Source of the DNA: Chitinophaga filiformis
GTDB lineage: Bacteria > Bacteroidota > Bacteroidia > Chitinophagales > Chitinophagaceae
Length of the DNA stretch: 64,000 nt
Assembly: GCF_021646545.1 (NCBI RefSeq)
Contig: NZ_JAKIRP010000004.1
Coordinates: 372,001-436,000 of the forward strand
Reading direction: 5' to 3'
Shown here: positions 43,106-50,945 of the stretch, piece after piece
Numbering within the stretch: the stretch's first letter is position 1
Layout: each line of letters begins with the position of its first letter
Program-made: the position numbers and the translations under genes
The notes under the pieces: generated by a model
What the model saw: only the letters and a program-made list of their open reading frames with translations
Database searches by the model: none
Told to the model about the DNA's origin: nothing

Positions 43106-45085
43106 TTACTTTCCTTTCTTAAATGCTTCCAGACCACACTTCAACCAGCTCGCATATTCACTTGCACGGGGAGTATACCCTACAGGCTTCGTCAACAGCT
43201 TCTCATCAGGACTGATCAACACATAATAAGGTTGTGAATTATTCACAAAATTCTCTGTCTGCATCGTAGCATATTTGTCGCCGACAGTTTTGATCTCCTT
43301 CTTACGGCCGGTGTTGGTAGTAAAGAGGAACTGCTGATCTTCCGGTAACAATTTCCTGTCATCCACATACAATGATACCAGGATATAATCTTCTTCTATC
43401 AAGGCTTTTACTGTCTCATCCGGCCATACATTCTCTTCCATTTTACGACAGTTCACACATGCCCATCCTGTAAAGTCTATCAGGATCGGTTTGTTCTGCT
43501 CTTTCGCCAGCTTCAGTGCAGCTTCGTAGTCATTCACGACGTTCGCTTCAACTCCTTTAGCAGCCTCCTTATAAACGCTATAGCTTAATGGCGGAGGGAA
43601 ACCACTGATCAATCTGCGGTTAGCATATTTTGTATTTGTTACACCCGGCAACAGGTATATAGTCATTGCAAGGAAGATCAACGCCAGTACCCAACGGGTA
43701 GGACTGATTTTCTTCAGCGGTGAATCGTGGGGGAAACGGATCTTGCCCAACAGGTACAACACAATGAGAAAACCGCAGATAATCCACACAGCAAAAAATA
43801 CCTCACGTTTTACCAGTCCCCAGTGTGTTACCAGGTCGGCATTGGAGAGGAACTTAATTGCCATCGCTACTTCAATGAAACCTAACACTACCTTCACTGA
43901 AGTCAGCCAGCCGCCAGATTTAGGCAGTGATTTCAGCAGGTTAGGGAACATCGCAAACAAAGCAAAAGGCAATGCCAGCGCGAATCCGAAACCAGCCATA
44001 CCTACTGTCAGCTGCATGGCGCCTCCGTCGGTCGACAAGGACCCTGCCAGCAGAGAACCCAGGATTGGACCGGTACAGGAGAAGGATACCAGTGCCAGTG
44101 TCAATGCCATGAAGAAGATACCAATAATACCTCCTACGCTTGTTTTTGCGTCCACTTTACTGGCAAGGCCACTTGGCAGGGTAATTTCAAAATACCCAAA
44201 GAACGAAATGGCAAAGACAATAAAGATCACGAAGAAGATCAGGTTTAACCAAACGTTGGTGGAGATATTATTCAGGATCTCAGGATCCAGTGAATCAAGG
44301 AAATGGAATGGTAAGCTTAACAACACATAGATCAGGAAAATGAAGAAGCCATAAATGCTCGCGTTCATTACTCCTGTCTTTTTATCATTCGACTTCTTAG
44401 TGAAGAAAGACACTGTCAGTGGTATCATTGGGAACACACAAGGCGTCAGCAATGCAATAAAACCACCGATTACGCCCAGAATAAACAGCCCCCAGAGACT
44501 TTTTTTAGCGGTTCCCTCTTCGCCACCACAGTTATTCACCGGATGGTCTTTGTCGATGGTAGCGCGCTTCAGCGTTTGTCCACCAGCTGCCGATTCCTGC
44601 AGGCCAGCAGCTACATTTACCAGGTTACCGTTTGCATCTGCATTAAACCGGAATTTTACTTCCTCGGGACCCACCACTTCGTCACCTTTCAGTGCCATAT
44701 AGTTGACAGCCCCCTCCAGTTTCGTTACAGGGCCATTCAGTTTTACTGCTACCAGGAGAGATACCTGGTTTTCAAAGTACCTGATCTCTGCATTATCGAA
44801 CAGCGGCTCCGGCGCTTTTTTCAGTTCTCCCTCTTCCGTGATGCCGGTAACAGTGGCTGCGCTGTCAACCACTACACGGGTATTAGGTTCATCATCTTTC
44901 ATGGTAGTGGAAAACAATTTCCAATCTTTCTCTACGGTACCTTTCAGATGTAATATATATTCATGTTCGCCCTTTTTCTCCGCCGTGTATTCCCATTTTG
45001 CGACAGCTGCCGGAGCGGGGTTCTCCTGAGCTTTGACAGCAAATACTGCGGTGATAAGGATAATGAACGTAAGCAATTGCTTCAT
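43106..45085 (-). CDS. dsbD: Thiol:disulfide interchange protein DsbD (N-domain lacks redox cysteines)
   Basis: DsbD carries reducing power from the cytosol across the inner membrane. The 659-residue precursor has a signal peptide (residues 1-19), an N-terminal immunoglobulin-like domain (about 25-180), a membrane domain of eight helices with the redox Cys of LLTPCVFPMIP (near 216) and SFSCTGPILG (near 336), and a C-terminal thioredoxin-like domain with WACVNCRKM (near 542). In the N-domain, VNYMALKGDEVVGPEEVKF occupies the place where family members have two cysteines, so this domain cannot pass electrons itself. The neighbouring gene at 45201 encodes a separate copy of this domain that keeps both cysteines and may act in its stead. 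Confidence 0.93.
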   Translation of the reverse strand: MKQLLTFIILITAVFAVKAQENPAPAAVAKWEYTAEKKGEHEYILHLKGTVEKDWKLFSTTMKDDEPNTRVVVDSAATVTGITEEGELKKAPEPLFDNAEIRYFENQVSLLVAVKLNGPVTKLEGAVNYMALKGDEVVGPEEVKFRFNADANGNLVNVAAGLQESAAGGQTLKRATIDKDHPVNNCGGEEGTAKKSLWGLFILGVIGGFIALLTPCVFPMIPLTVSFFTKKSNDKKTGVMNASIYGFFIFLIYVLLSLPFHFLDSLDPEILNNISTNVWLNLIFFVIFIVFAISFFGYFEITLPSGLASKVDAKTSVGGIIGIFFMALTLALVSFSCTGPILGSLLAGSLSTDGGAMQLTVGMAGFGFALALPFALFAMFPNLLKSLPKSGGWLTSVKVVLGFIEVAMAIKFLSNADLVTHWGLVKREVFFAVWIICGFLIVLYLLGKIRFPHDSPLKKISPTRWVLALIFLAMTIYLLPGVTNTKYANRRLISGFPPPLSYSVYKEAAKGVEANVVNDYEAALKLAKEQNKPILIDFTGWACVNCRKMEENVWPDETVKALIEEDYILVSLYVDDRKLLPEDQQFLFTTNTGRKKEIKTVGDKYATMQTENFVNNSQPYYVLISPDEKLLTKPVGYTPRASEYASWLKCGLEAFKKGK

Positions 45086-45124
45086 ATAAATAATAGGCTT
45101 TAAAGACTTATTACCATTCTAAAT

Positions 45125-45155
45125 AGTAAACGAGTTCCGTGGGAACTCGTTTACT
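45125..45155 (-). terminator. Terminator between the DsbD-alpha-like gene and dsbD
   Basis: A perfect 14-bp stem (45125-45138 with 45142-45155) has a 3-base loop. The T-run after it is short, so it may attenuate rather than fully stop transcription into dsbD. Confidence 0.65.
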
Positions 45156-45200
45156 CAATTCTGTTTACCTGACCGATGATTGCTCATCTGTAGTAATGAC

Positions 45201-45656
45201 TTATTTTCCTCCTACGCTGATAGCGAATTCCACTTCTTTCGGCGGCAGGCACTGGTGATCATCGCACACCATGAATTCAACGCTACCTTTTACTTTAGTA
45301 GCAGCCTTTCCCTTAACGGTTACTTTCTGTACAAAATTCACCTGGTTTTCGTAGTATTTCAGTTCGGAATCAAAGTTCTTATCAAATGCCTTGTGCAGTT
45401 TACCTACTTCACGGATCTTACCTACTGGTACCACCAACGGGTTTTTTGTCAGTTTGAAAGTAGTAGGTACCGGACCTTCACCTGCTTCCTGTGCGTACAG
45501 GTGCCATTTGCTATCTATGGTAGCTGTCATGTGCAGTTCATAGGTAGTAGCGTCGATCTTTTTGGCGGTAAAATCCCATTTTACCGGGTTTTCTATCTGC
45601 GCACTTGCCAGAACCGGCAACGCAAATAGCAAAACTGCTGTTAGTAATTTTCTCAT
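45201..45656 (-). CDS. Stand-alone DsbD N-terminal (alpha) domain protein
   Basis: This 151-residue secreted protein (signal peptide ending LASAQ) is homologous to the N-terminal domain of DsbD throughout its length. Its end, VEFMVCDDHQCLPPKEVEF, carries the Cys-x4-Cys pair used by nDsbD to reduce periplasmic partners. The same stretch in the adjacent DsbD protein aligns without gaps but has Leu and Val at the two Cys positions. The simplest reading is a duplicated and split reductase in which this soluble protein is the redox-active shuttle. It lies upstream of dsbD on the same strand with a hairpin between. Confidence 0.85.
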   Translation of the reverse strand: MRKLLTAVLLFALPVLASAQIENPVKWDFTAKKIDATTYELHMTATIDSKWHLYAQEAGEGPVPTTFKLTKNPLVVPVGKIREVGKLHKAFDKNFDSELKYYENQVNFVQKVTVKGKAATKVKGSVEFMVCDDHQCLPPKEVEFAISVGGK

Positions 45657-45720
45657 ACTGGATTTTTTAACTGGTTGGTTGGCTCGATTTTTAAATATTG
45701 GTGGTTATTCCACCAGAGAA

Positions 45721-46413
45721 TCAATTGTTGTTGATAAGGCTCTGAAAAATGAGCTGGCCATCGGTATTACCCAATACTGAGCTGGTAGCTCTTTCAGGGT
45801 GAGGCATCATACCGAATACATTACGCTCTTTATTACAGATACCGGCGATGTTACGCAGCGCGCCATTCGGATTGGCGTTATCCACCACATTACCGAATTC
45901 ATCGCAGTAACGGAAAAGCACCTGGTTGTTGGCAAACAGGCTTTCCAGTGTAGCATCATCTGCATAATAGCGGCCTTCGCCATGTGCCACCGGAATCTTC
46001 AAAGCGCGTCCGGTCACATCTTTGGTCAGGGATGCGGATGTATTTTCACTTTTCAGGTATACATTCTTACATACAAACTGCTGATGGCTGTTCTGCAGCA
46101 AAGCGCCTGGCAACAGACCCGCCTCGCACAGGATCTGGAAACCATTACATACCCCAATCACACGGCCACCTTTATTGGCAAACTCTATCACACTCTGCAT
46201 CATAGGACTAAAGCGGGCAATAGCGCCGCAACGCAGGTAGTCGCCATAGGAAAAGCCACCTGGCAGTACAATACAGTCTTCTTTAGTGAACTTGCTCAGA
46301 TCAGAGTCTTTATGCCACAGCTCTATTACCTCCTGTCCAAGATCGTTACGCAGTGAATCGATCATGTCATGATCGCAATTAGAGCCTGGAAAGGTGACAA
46401 CGCCAAATTTCAT
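45721..46413 (-). CDS. purQ: Phosphoribosylformylglycinamidine synthase, glutamine amidotransferase subunit
   Basis: PurQ supplies ammonia from glutamine to PurL for purine synthesis. The 230-residue class I amidotransferase begins MKFGVVTFPGSNCDHDM, has the PGGFSYGDYLRCGAIA oxyanion region, the nucleophile in VIGVCNGFQILCEAGLLPG (near residue 87), and the late His/Glu in GMMPHPERA. It is the separate small subunit found with a small PurL and PurS. No other pur gene is in the window. Confidence 0.96.
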   Translation of the reverse strand: MKFGVVTFPGSNCDHDMIDSLRNDLGQEVIELWHKDSDLSKFTKEDCIVLPGGFSYGDYLRCGAIARFSPMMQSVIEFANKGGRVIGVCNGFQILCEAGLLPGALLQNSHQQFVCKNVYLKSENTSASLTKDVTGRALKIPVAHGEGRYYADDATLESLFANNQVLFRYCDEFGNVVDNANPNGALRNIAGICNKERNVFGMMPHPERATSSVLGNTDGQLIFQSLINNN

Positions 46414-46581
46414 GTTTAATTTGTTGAATGTTACGGTCTAAGATATTATTCATGCTTTTATCCGGCGGATAATAGCCATTGGACCATTAATCGAAATTAC
46501 CGGAAAAGGCACAAAATTACTACGCCGCTCCCACATTTCCATAGCCGTTCGTCCGGTTTTAACAATTACCCCCGAAACCGG

Positions 46582-47565
46582 CTAATTTTTGCTGAAATAC
46601 TGCATTATAATGACATAAGCCAATGTCAGGATGTGGATAACATTCGCTACCGTGTTGTTGACAATAGACCAATATGCGTTGGCTACGAACAGGGAAAGGG
46701 GTAAAATAGCGAGTACCCAGTAGGCCGGGGAAAAATGTACGTTGAAAAAGGGCACCATCATGGCTATAAATACGTATACGATCAATACGCTCCAGATCTT
46801 ACGGCCCTGTATCAGCATTTTTTTGAGGGTGCGCTGCAATAATAACCAACCGAGTATGAAGAAGAACAGACTTATAGCCATGGCTCCCCATACCTTGTAG
46901 TGGCTAATAAACGGAATTTCAAGCCCTATTCTTGGAATTTTTGCAAATAACACCCACTGATCCGTCAGAAAAAGATACGTTCCCAGCAGATATATCGGAC
47001 AAATCAGGCCCAGCAAGGCAATAATCCATTCCGCCAGACGGAACGGACGCATGATGAGCAGGCTTAACCATAACAAGAGGCAGAATATTGTAGCCGGGAA
47101 GTAGAACAATCCACATACTCCCAGGGCAAAACCTATATTGAATACCACATCTCTGGCAGAGGTACGCGTGTACAACAAGGTAATACTGGAAAATACCCAC
47201 AGCATCACCAGGTTAACCAGCAAAGCCGGGGAAAATATGTTCCAGCCCTCATATAGGGAGGTAAAGAGCATATAGCTCATGGCGGGCAGGTAAGTCGGCC
47301 TGGCAAACAGTCGCTGGTGATTTACGATCTTTGTTACCAGCAGGGCCTGCAGTAATAATATTAAAACTGCCAGCGAGGTGAACAGAAAAGGGCTCTTTCC
47401 AAATGCCATTTCCATCCATTTCACAAACAGGCCGTATAACAAACCTTCGTTGCCGTCTACCAGAAAGGAAGACGGATGGATCAGGTAATAGAATTTTACC
47501 AGGAGCGTATATATCAACAGCAACAGTACCGTTAGCGGGTTGCCTGAGCGGAAAAACTTTACCAC
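46582..47565 (-). CDS. Polytopic membrane protein (possibly DUF6427 family)
   Basis: This 327-residue protein has about ten hydrophobic helices, starting FFRSGNPLTVLLLLIYTLL. It contains a conserved-looking loop YLIHPSSFLVDGNEGLLY between helices 1 and 2 and ends YVIIMQYFSKN. The layout resembles the Bacteroidota-specific DUF6427 group, whose function is unknown; I rely on memory of that family. The start is GTG at 47565. A perfect consensus promoter at 47601-47631 supports this start. purQ lies 168 bases downstream with no clear terminator between. Confidence 0.7.
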   Translation of the reverse strand: MVKFFRSGNPLTVLLLLIYTLLVKFYYLIHPSSFLVDGNEGLLYGLFVKWMEMAFGKSPFLFTSLAVLILLLQALLVTKIVNHQRLFARPTYLPAMSYMLFTSLYEGWNIFSPALLVNLVMLWVFSSITLLYTRTSARDVVFNIGFALGVCGLFYFPATIFCLLLWLSLLIMRPFRLAEWIIALLGLICPIYLLGTYLFLTDQWVLFAKIPRIGLEIPFISHYKVWGAMAISLFFFILGWLLLQRTLKKMLIQGRKIWSVLIVYVFIAMMVPFFNVHFSPAYWVLAILPLSLFVANAYWSIVNNTVANVIHILTLAYVIIMQYFSKN

Positions 47566-47600
47566 AATATGAATTCTCTTTTCAACTTTTGAAAGCGTTC

Positions 47601-47631
47601 CAAAGGTATTTTAAAGCAGGAGAAAATCAAA
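47601..47631 (-). promoter_or_regulatory. Bacteroidota-type promoter of the polytopic membrane protein gene
   Basis: On the minus strand TTTG (47628-47631) and TACCTTTG (47601-47608) are 19 bases apart, a perfect consensus. The predicted start near 47594 gives a leader of about 30 bases. Confidence 0.82.
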
Positions 47632-47653
47632 ATATTATGAAAACCATGAATAA

Positions 47654-48286
47654 TTAATGTGTTTCCCCCTCTTCCTGCCCTTCCGGTGTTACGACATCAA
47701 TCTTATCTATCAGTAACCGGTCCCCCTGAATCACAAAGTCAATCCGCAGAGTATAAACAATTGTGACGTCTATAGACGCCCCATTCTCTGTTTCAGAATA
47801 ATTTGCAAAGCTCGCCTGGCTGAAGTTGGAGATATCCTCCTCATATTCCTGGCTCAACAGGATAAGATCAGCATCAAGCCCATACGGCGTAGCCGTCCGT
47901 ACACTATCCTGCCGGATCCTGGCTGCACAAAGCTGGAAATAGGCGTTCTTATCCTCTATATAGTCACGGGTAAATATGCCTGCATTGGTTAAGATATGCA
48001 GATAAGCCGCTGTACTGTCAAAGTTGACCGCATAACGACCGGTATCTTCCACTCCTGAGTTATCCACCAGCTGAATATCCACCAGGGAGTCCACCCGGGT
48101 GGTGTACCAGTCAAAGAATTCGCGCACCTTTTCTTCCAGTACCTGCTGACTGAGCGCCGGACTTACCGTACCTCTAAAGTACGCGCTGGCTGAAGGGGTT
48201 TCCTGATCTCTGTGAAAACCGAATAGACCACATGCGCTGATGGTCATGGTAATCCCAAGCAGGAAGAGGTTTCGTTCTCTTTTCAT
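47654..48286 (-). CDS. Lipoprotein of unknown function (DUF3828-like appearance)
   Basis: This 210-residue lipoprotein has the lipobox TISAC-GLF near residue 19. The mature part contains VREFFDWYTTRVDSLVD and a two-domain pattern with DADLILLSQEYEED. This recalls DUF3828-type secreted proteins built around a conserved aromatic-rich helix followed by strands (IDVTIVYTLRIDFVIQGDRL). No catalytic residues are apparent. It lies 56 bases after the TPR gene on the same strand and is probably co-transcribed with it. Confidence 0.66.
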   Translation of the reverse strand: MKRERNLFLLGITMTISACGLFGFHRDQETPSASAYFRGTVSPALSQQVLEEKVREFFDWYTTRVDSLVDIQLVDNSGVEDTGRYAVNFDSTAAYLHILTNAGIFTRDYIEDKNAYFQLCAARIRQDSVRTATPYGLDADLILLSQEYEEDISNFSQASFANYSETENGASIDVTIVYTLRIDFVIQGDRLLIDKIDVVTPEGQEEGETH

Positions 48287-48342
48287 TATCAGATATGGTA
48301 TAAATAGCTGTTATTTTCCTGGTAGCCCCTTCCGTATGCAGC

Positions 48343-49539
48343 TTAACGATCGGCTTTGACACCGGCGCCGCTATTTGCTGCTTTCTTTATTGCATCCTGC
48401 AGGATCATCTGTGAGCGCACGAAGGCATTTTCCGCCGTGATGCTTATCCTGTTCTCCTTAAACCATTTCATAAAATCGGTCCATTGCTGTTCATGTTCGC
48501 TCCTCCATTCCCCGAATACTTTCTCATCACCCTGCCCCAGTATCCAGTAGTTGTAGGCATCCAGGTGTCCGGCCTCTTTCACTTTTCGCTGGAAATCGAA
48601 AAGCACTACGGGATAACTCGTATCACGCCCTTCCTGTGCATAGATGTCCAGAAATTTTGTCCTTATGCGGTTTAAAGACGCCAGGTTGACCATCTTCTCT
48701 CCTATTATCGATTTTACCAGCGTCATTTCGTATGCTCCGTTTGCAAAAGAATTCCCCATTGACGCCATCAGCTGCTCCACCAGGGCATTAGCCAAAGAAC
48801 TGGTTTGCGCTTTTTTGCTCTGGTTAGGGTCCAGCAGAATGGTATTGTTCTGCTTTGCAAAGCTTACCGACACAGTGGTATCAGACTCAAATTTAATCTC
48901 TCCTTTGTAAGTATAATATAAAAGTTTGCTGATTTCCTCTGTACGTTTAGATCCACGTTCAATGTTCATGAAGATCTCTCCATAGATCATACCCCATACT
49001 TCCTGATCTGAGTCGAAGAAGACCTTCGCTGCCCTGTAGTAGTTGGACGGATACATAGGCGCTGCCTGTATTCCCTTTTCAAAGAATTTCAGGGCCGCAT
49101 TATGATCATTTTTCCTCAGCTCCATTACGCCCCGCTCCAGGTATAAGTTACCTTCTGCCGGGAATTTCTCAATGCCTTCATCATACATATCGATGGCTTT
49201 TTCCGGTTTCCCCATCTCGTCGAGCGCGTTGCCCATCATAGCGTATACCCTGCCTGTTGCCTGCTTCTTCTTCACCAGTCCTTTAAGCAGCTTTATGGCT
49301 TCCTCAAAGTTCTTTTGCTGATATCTGGCTAACGCCATTTCATACACTATCTCCGGTTCTGCCGGGTCAAGCTTACGCGCTTCTTCTAATAAGGTAATAG
49401 ACTCGGCCAGTTTACCATCATCCATAAGTTGAATGGCTTCATTCTTTTTGGCAAGGGCTTTTTCCTTGTCAGTGGCCTGGGCATTGGCTGCAGATACAGA
49501 AAAGCAACTGATGACCATCAGGGATAGTAGTATTCGCAT
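48343..49539 (-). CDS. Secreted tetratricopeptide-repeat protein
   Basis: This 398-residue protein has a signal peptide (residues 1-21, ending AANAQ). About six TPR units follow in residues 25-200, for example ALARYQQKNFEEAIKLLKGL, AMMGNALDEMGKPEKAIDMY and AALKFFEKGIQAAPMYPSNY. The C-terminal half (about 200-398) is not repeat-like and holds conserved-looking WILGQGDEKVFGEWRSEHE. It is a likely periplasmic scaffold of unknown partner. It is followed by a small lipoprotein gene, which could be its partner. Confidence 0.78.
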   Translation of the reverse strand: MRILLSLMVISCFSVSAANAQATDKEKALAKKNEAIQLMDDGKLAESITLLEEARKLDPAEPEIVYEMALARYQQKNFEEAIKLLKGLVKKKQATGRVYAMMGNALDEMGKPEKAIDMYDEGIEKFPAEGNLYLERGVMELRKNDHNAALKFFEKGIQAAPMYPSNYYRAAKVFFDSDQEVWGMIYGEIFMNIERGSKRTEEISKLLYYTYKGEIKFESDTTVSVSFAKQNNTILLDPNQSKKAQTSSLANALVEQLMASMGNSFANGAYEMTLVKSIIGEKMVNLASLNRIRTKFLDIYAQEGRDTSYPVVLFDFQRKVKEAGHLDAYNYWILGQGDEKVFGEWRSEHEQQWTDFMKWFKENRISITAENAFVRSQMILQDAIKKAANSGAGVKADR

Positions 49540-49631
49540 AAAATAGGTATTGAGATTGTCCCTTATAATGTAATAAAGATAAATATTTATTATCTGAAGA
49601 AGCGCGGTATTAAAAAAGGATTAGGAAGACT

Positions 49632-50297
49632 TTAACGAACGCTATTTTGTGAGGGCCTTCCGCTTACATATTTATTGCTGCGGATAATGAAACGGTAAGG
49701 TAATAAGGCATCTGCCCCGGCATAATCCACTCCTATACGGGGAGTAGCAATAATATCCTCTGCCGGAGGTATAAAACCATCTGACACGAGATGAAATTCA
49801 TCTTCCAATAGGGATTCACCCGTATGACCGGTAGTGATCCCCAAAGCCTTTGATACATTCCCCGGCCCCCTGGTTAAGGTGAAATCTGCCACTTTCTTTC
49901 CCGTACGACGTAGCATAACGGGTACACCTGTTATTGGCTCCGCTCCCCTGATGAGGATCGCATGCGGAATATCCGGTTCATTGGTCACAATATTGAATAA
50001 CTGATGGATACCGTAACACAGGTAAACATATGCTACACCTGCCTCATGGTACATGATCTCTGTACGGGCAGTACGCCTGCCGCCATAAGCGTGGGAAGCC
50101 TTGTCTATAACACCGGCATAGGCCTCCGTTTCCACGATACGCGCAGAAGTCAGCTCACCGTTGAATTTTGTTACGATGATCTTTCCCAGTAATTCACGGG
50201 CAATAGTTAAAACGTCAGGACGGTTGTAAAAACCGGATGATAATTTCTGATAAGCGGTGGTCTCCAAAATCTTGGTATAACGGCTTCCGTTAAACAA
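49632..50297 (-). CDS. Alkyladenine (3-methyladenine) DNA glycosylase
   Basis: This 221-residue enzyme of the AAG/MPG family excises alkylated purines. Motifs include RIVETEAYAG with the catalytic Glu (near residue 61), ASHAYGGRRTART, VYLCYGIHQLFNIV (intercalating Tyr region) and TRGPGNVSKALGI. The frame opens with TTG at 50297, overlapping the stop codon of the upstream gene (TTGTTTAA on the reverse strand), so translation may be coupled. A second TTG at 50267 is the only other near start. No ATG exists before the core domain. Confidence 0.9.
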   Translation of the reverse strand: MFNGSRYTKILETTAYQKLSSGFYNRPDVLTIARELLGKIIVTKFNGELTSARIVETEAYAGVIDKASHAYGGRRTARTEIMYHEAGVAYVYLCYGIHQLFNIVTNEPDIPHAILIRGAEPITGVPVMLRRTGKKVADFTLTRGPGNVSKALGITTGHTGESLLEDEFHLVSDGFIPPAEDIIATPRIGVDYAGADALLPYRFIIRSNKYVSGRPSQNSVR

Positions 50298-50856
50298 TCT
50301 TTAAACGGGGCTCCAGCAGTGCATAGATCTTGTTTAACACAGGCACAAGACTTTCAAAATCAAAGTCTTCTCTGAACGAATCCGTATCAGATGACCACAG
50401 GAAAAGATCAGCACAGATCTCCATGTATTCATTTACGATATCACTGTTCAGGAGAGCCAGCAAGTCATCGACATTCTCCTGCTGTGCATAGTCCTTTACA
50501 ACTCCCAGCGCGCCATAGATCTCGTACAATAACGGATCATCATCCGCTTCCAGGAATTCTGCCTTCAGGGAAGAAAAATCAAAGCCTGTATAGGCAGTAT
50601 CAGTTTCGTTGATGTCTTTTCCCCAGGCCTGCATGTTGGGGGTATCAAACGTAATAATGCCTTCTTCGATGCCTTTCCTTAAAGAAGGAAGGTCAGCATA
50701 TAAACAGATCCTGCCATCCTTATCTGTCAGCAATCTAACGGTATCATTGTCTGACGTATCGGCGCCGGAAACGGTATAATAAGTCTCGTCGTTATAAGTT
50801 ACCTGCAATAAATACTTCTTGTATTTTTCGGAGGCTGCATCATAAAATTCTTCCAT
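50290..50856 (-). CDS. Acidic protein of unknown function
   Basis: I do not recognise this 188-residue protein. It has no signal peptide and no membrane segment, and it is acidic with many Asp and Glu (LEADDDPLLYEIYG, FREDFDFESLVPVL). An N-terminal half with beta-strand character (YLLQVTYNDETYYTVSG, RICLYADLPSL) is followed by a helical half. It overlaps the glycosylase gene by eight bases and is probably in its operon. A cytoplasmic role is expected, but nothing ties it to DNA repair beyond the position. Confidence 0.65.
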   Translation of the reverse strand: MEEFYDAASEKYKKYLLQVTYNDETYYTVSGADTSDNDTVRLLTDKDGRICLYADLPSLRKGIEEGIITFDTPNMQAWGKDINETDTAYTGFDFSSLKAEFLEADDDPLLYEIYGALGVVKDYAQQENVDDLLALLNSDIVNEYMEICADLFLWSSDTDSFREDFDFESLVPVLNKIYALLEPRLKIV

Positions 50857-50885
50857 ATTAACTTTGGTTATTCTTCTAAGGTACT

Positions 50886-50926
50886 AAAATAAAAAAACCG
50901 CCACACATAACATGAGGCGGTCTTTT
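50886..50926 (-). terminator. Terminator downstream of the M14 peptidase gene
   Basis: ACCGCC (50897-50902) pairs with GGCGGT (50916-50921), flanked by A-run and T-run. It lies about 20 bases beyond the peptidase stop and ends the leftward SusCD-peptidase set. Confidence 0.7.
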
Positions 50927-50945
50927 TCAATGTGCCATTTATCCG

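Noticed and set aside
46512..46519. TAATTTTG on the minus strand upstream of purQ
   Set aside because: It matches TAnnTTTG but has no TTTG 18-21 bases upstream and lies 100 bases from the start codon.
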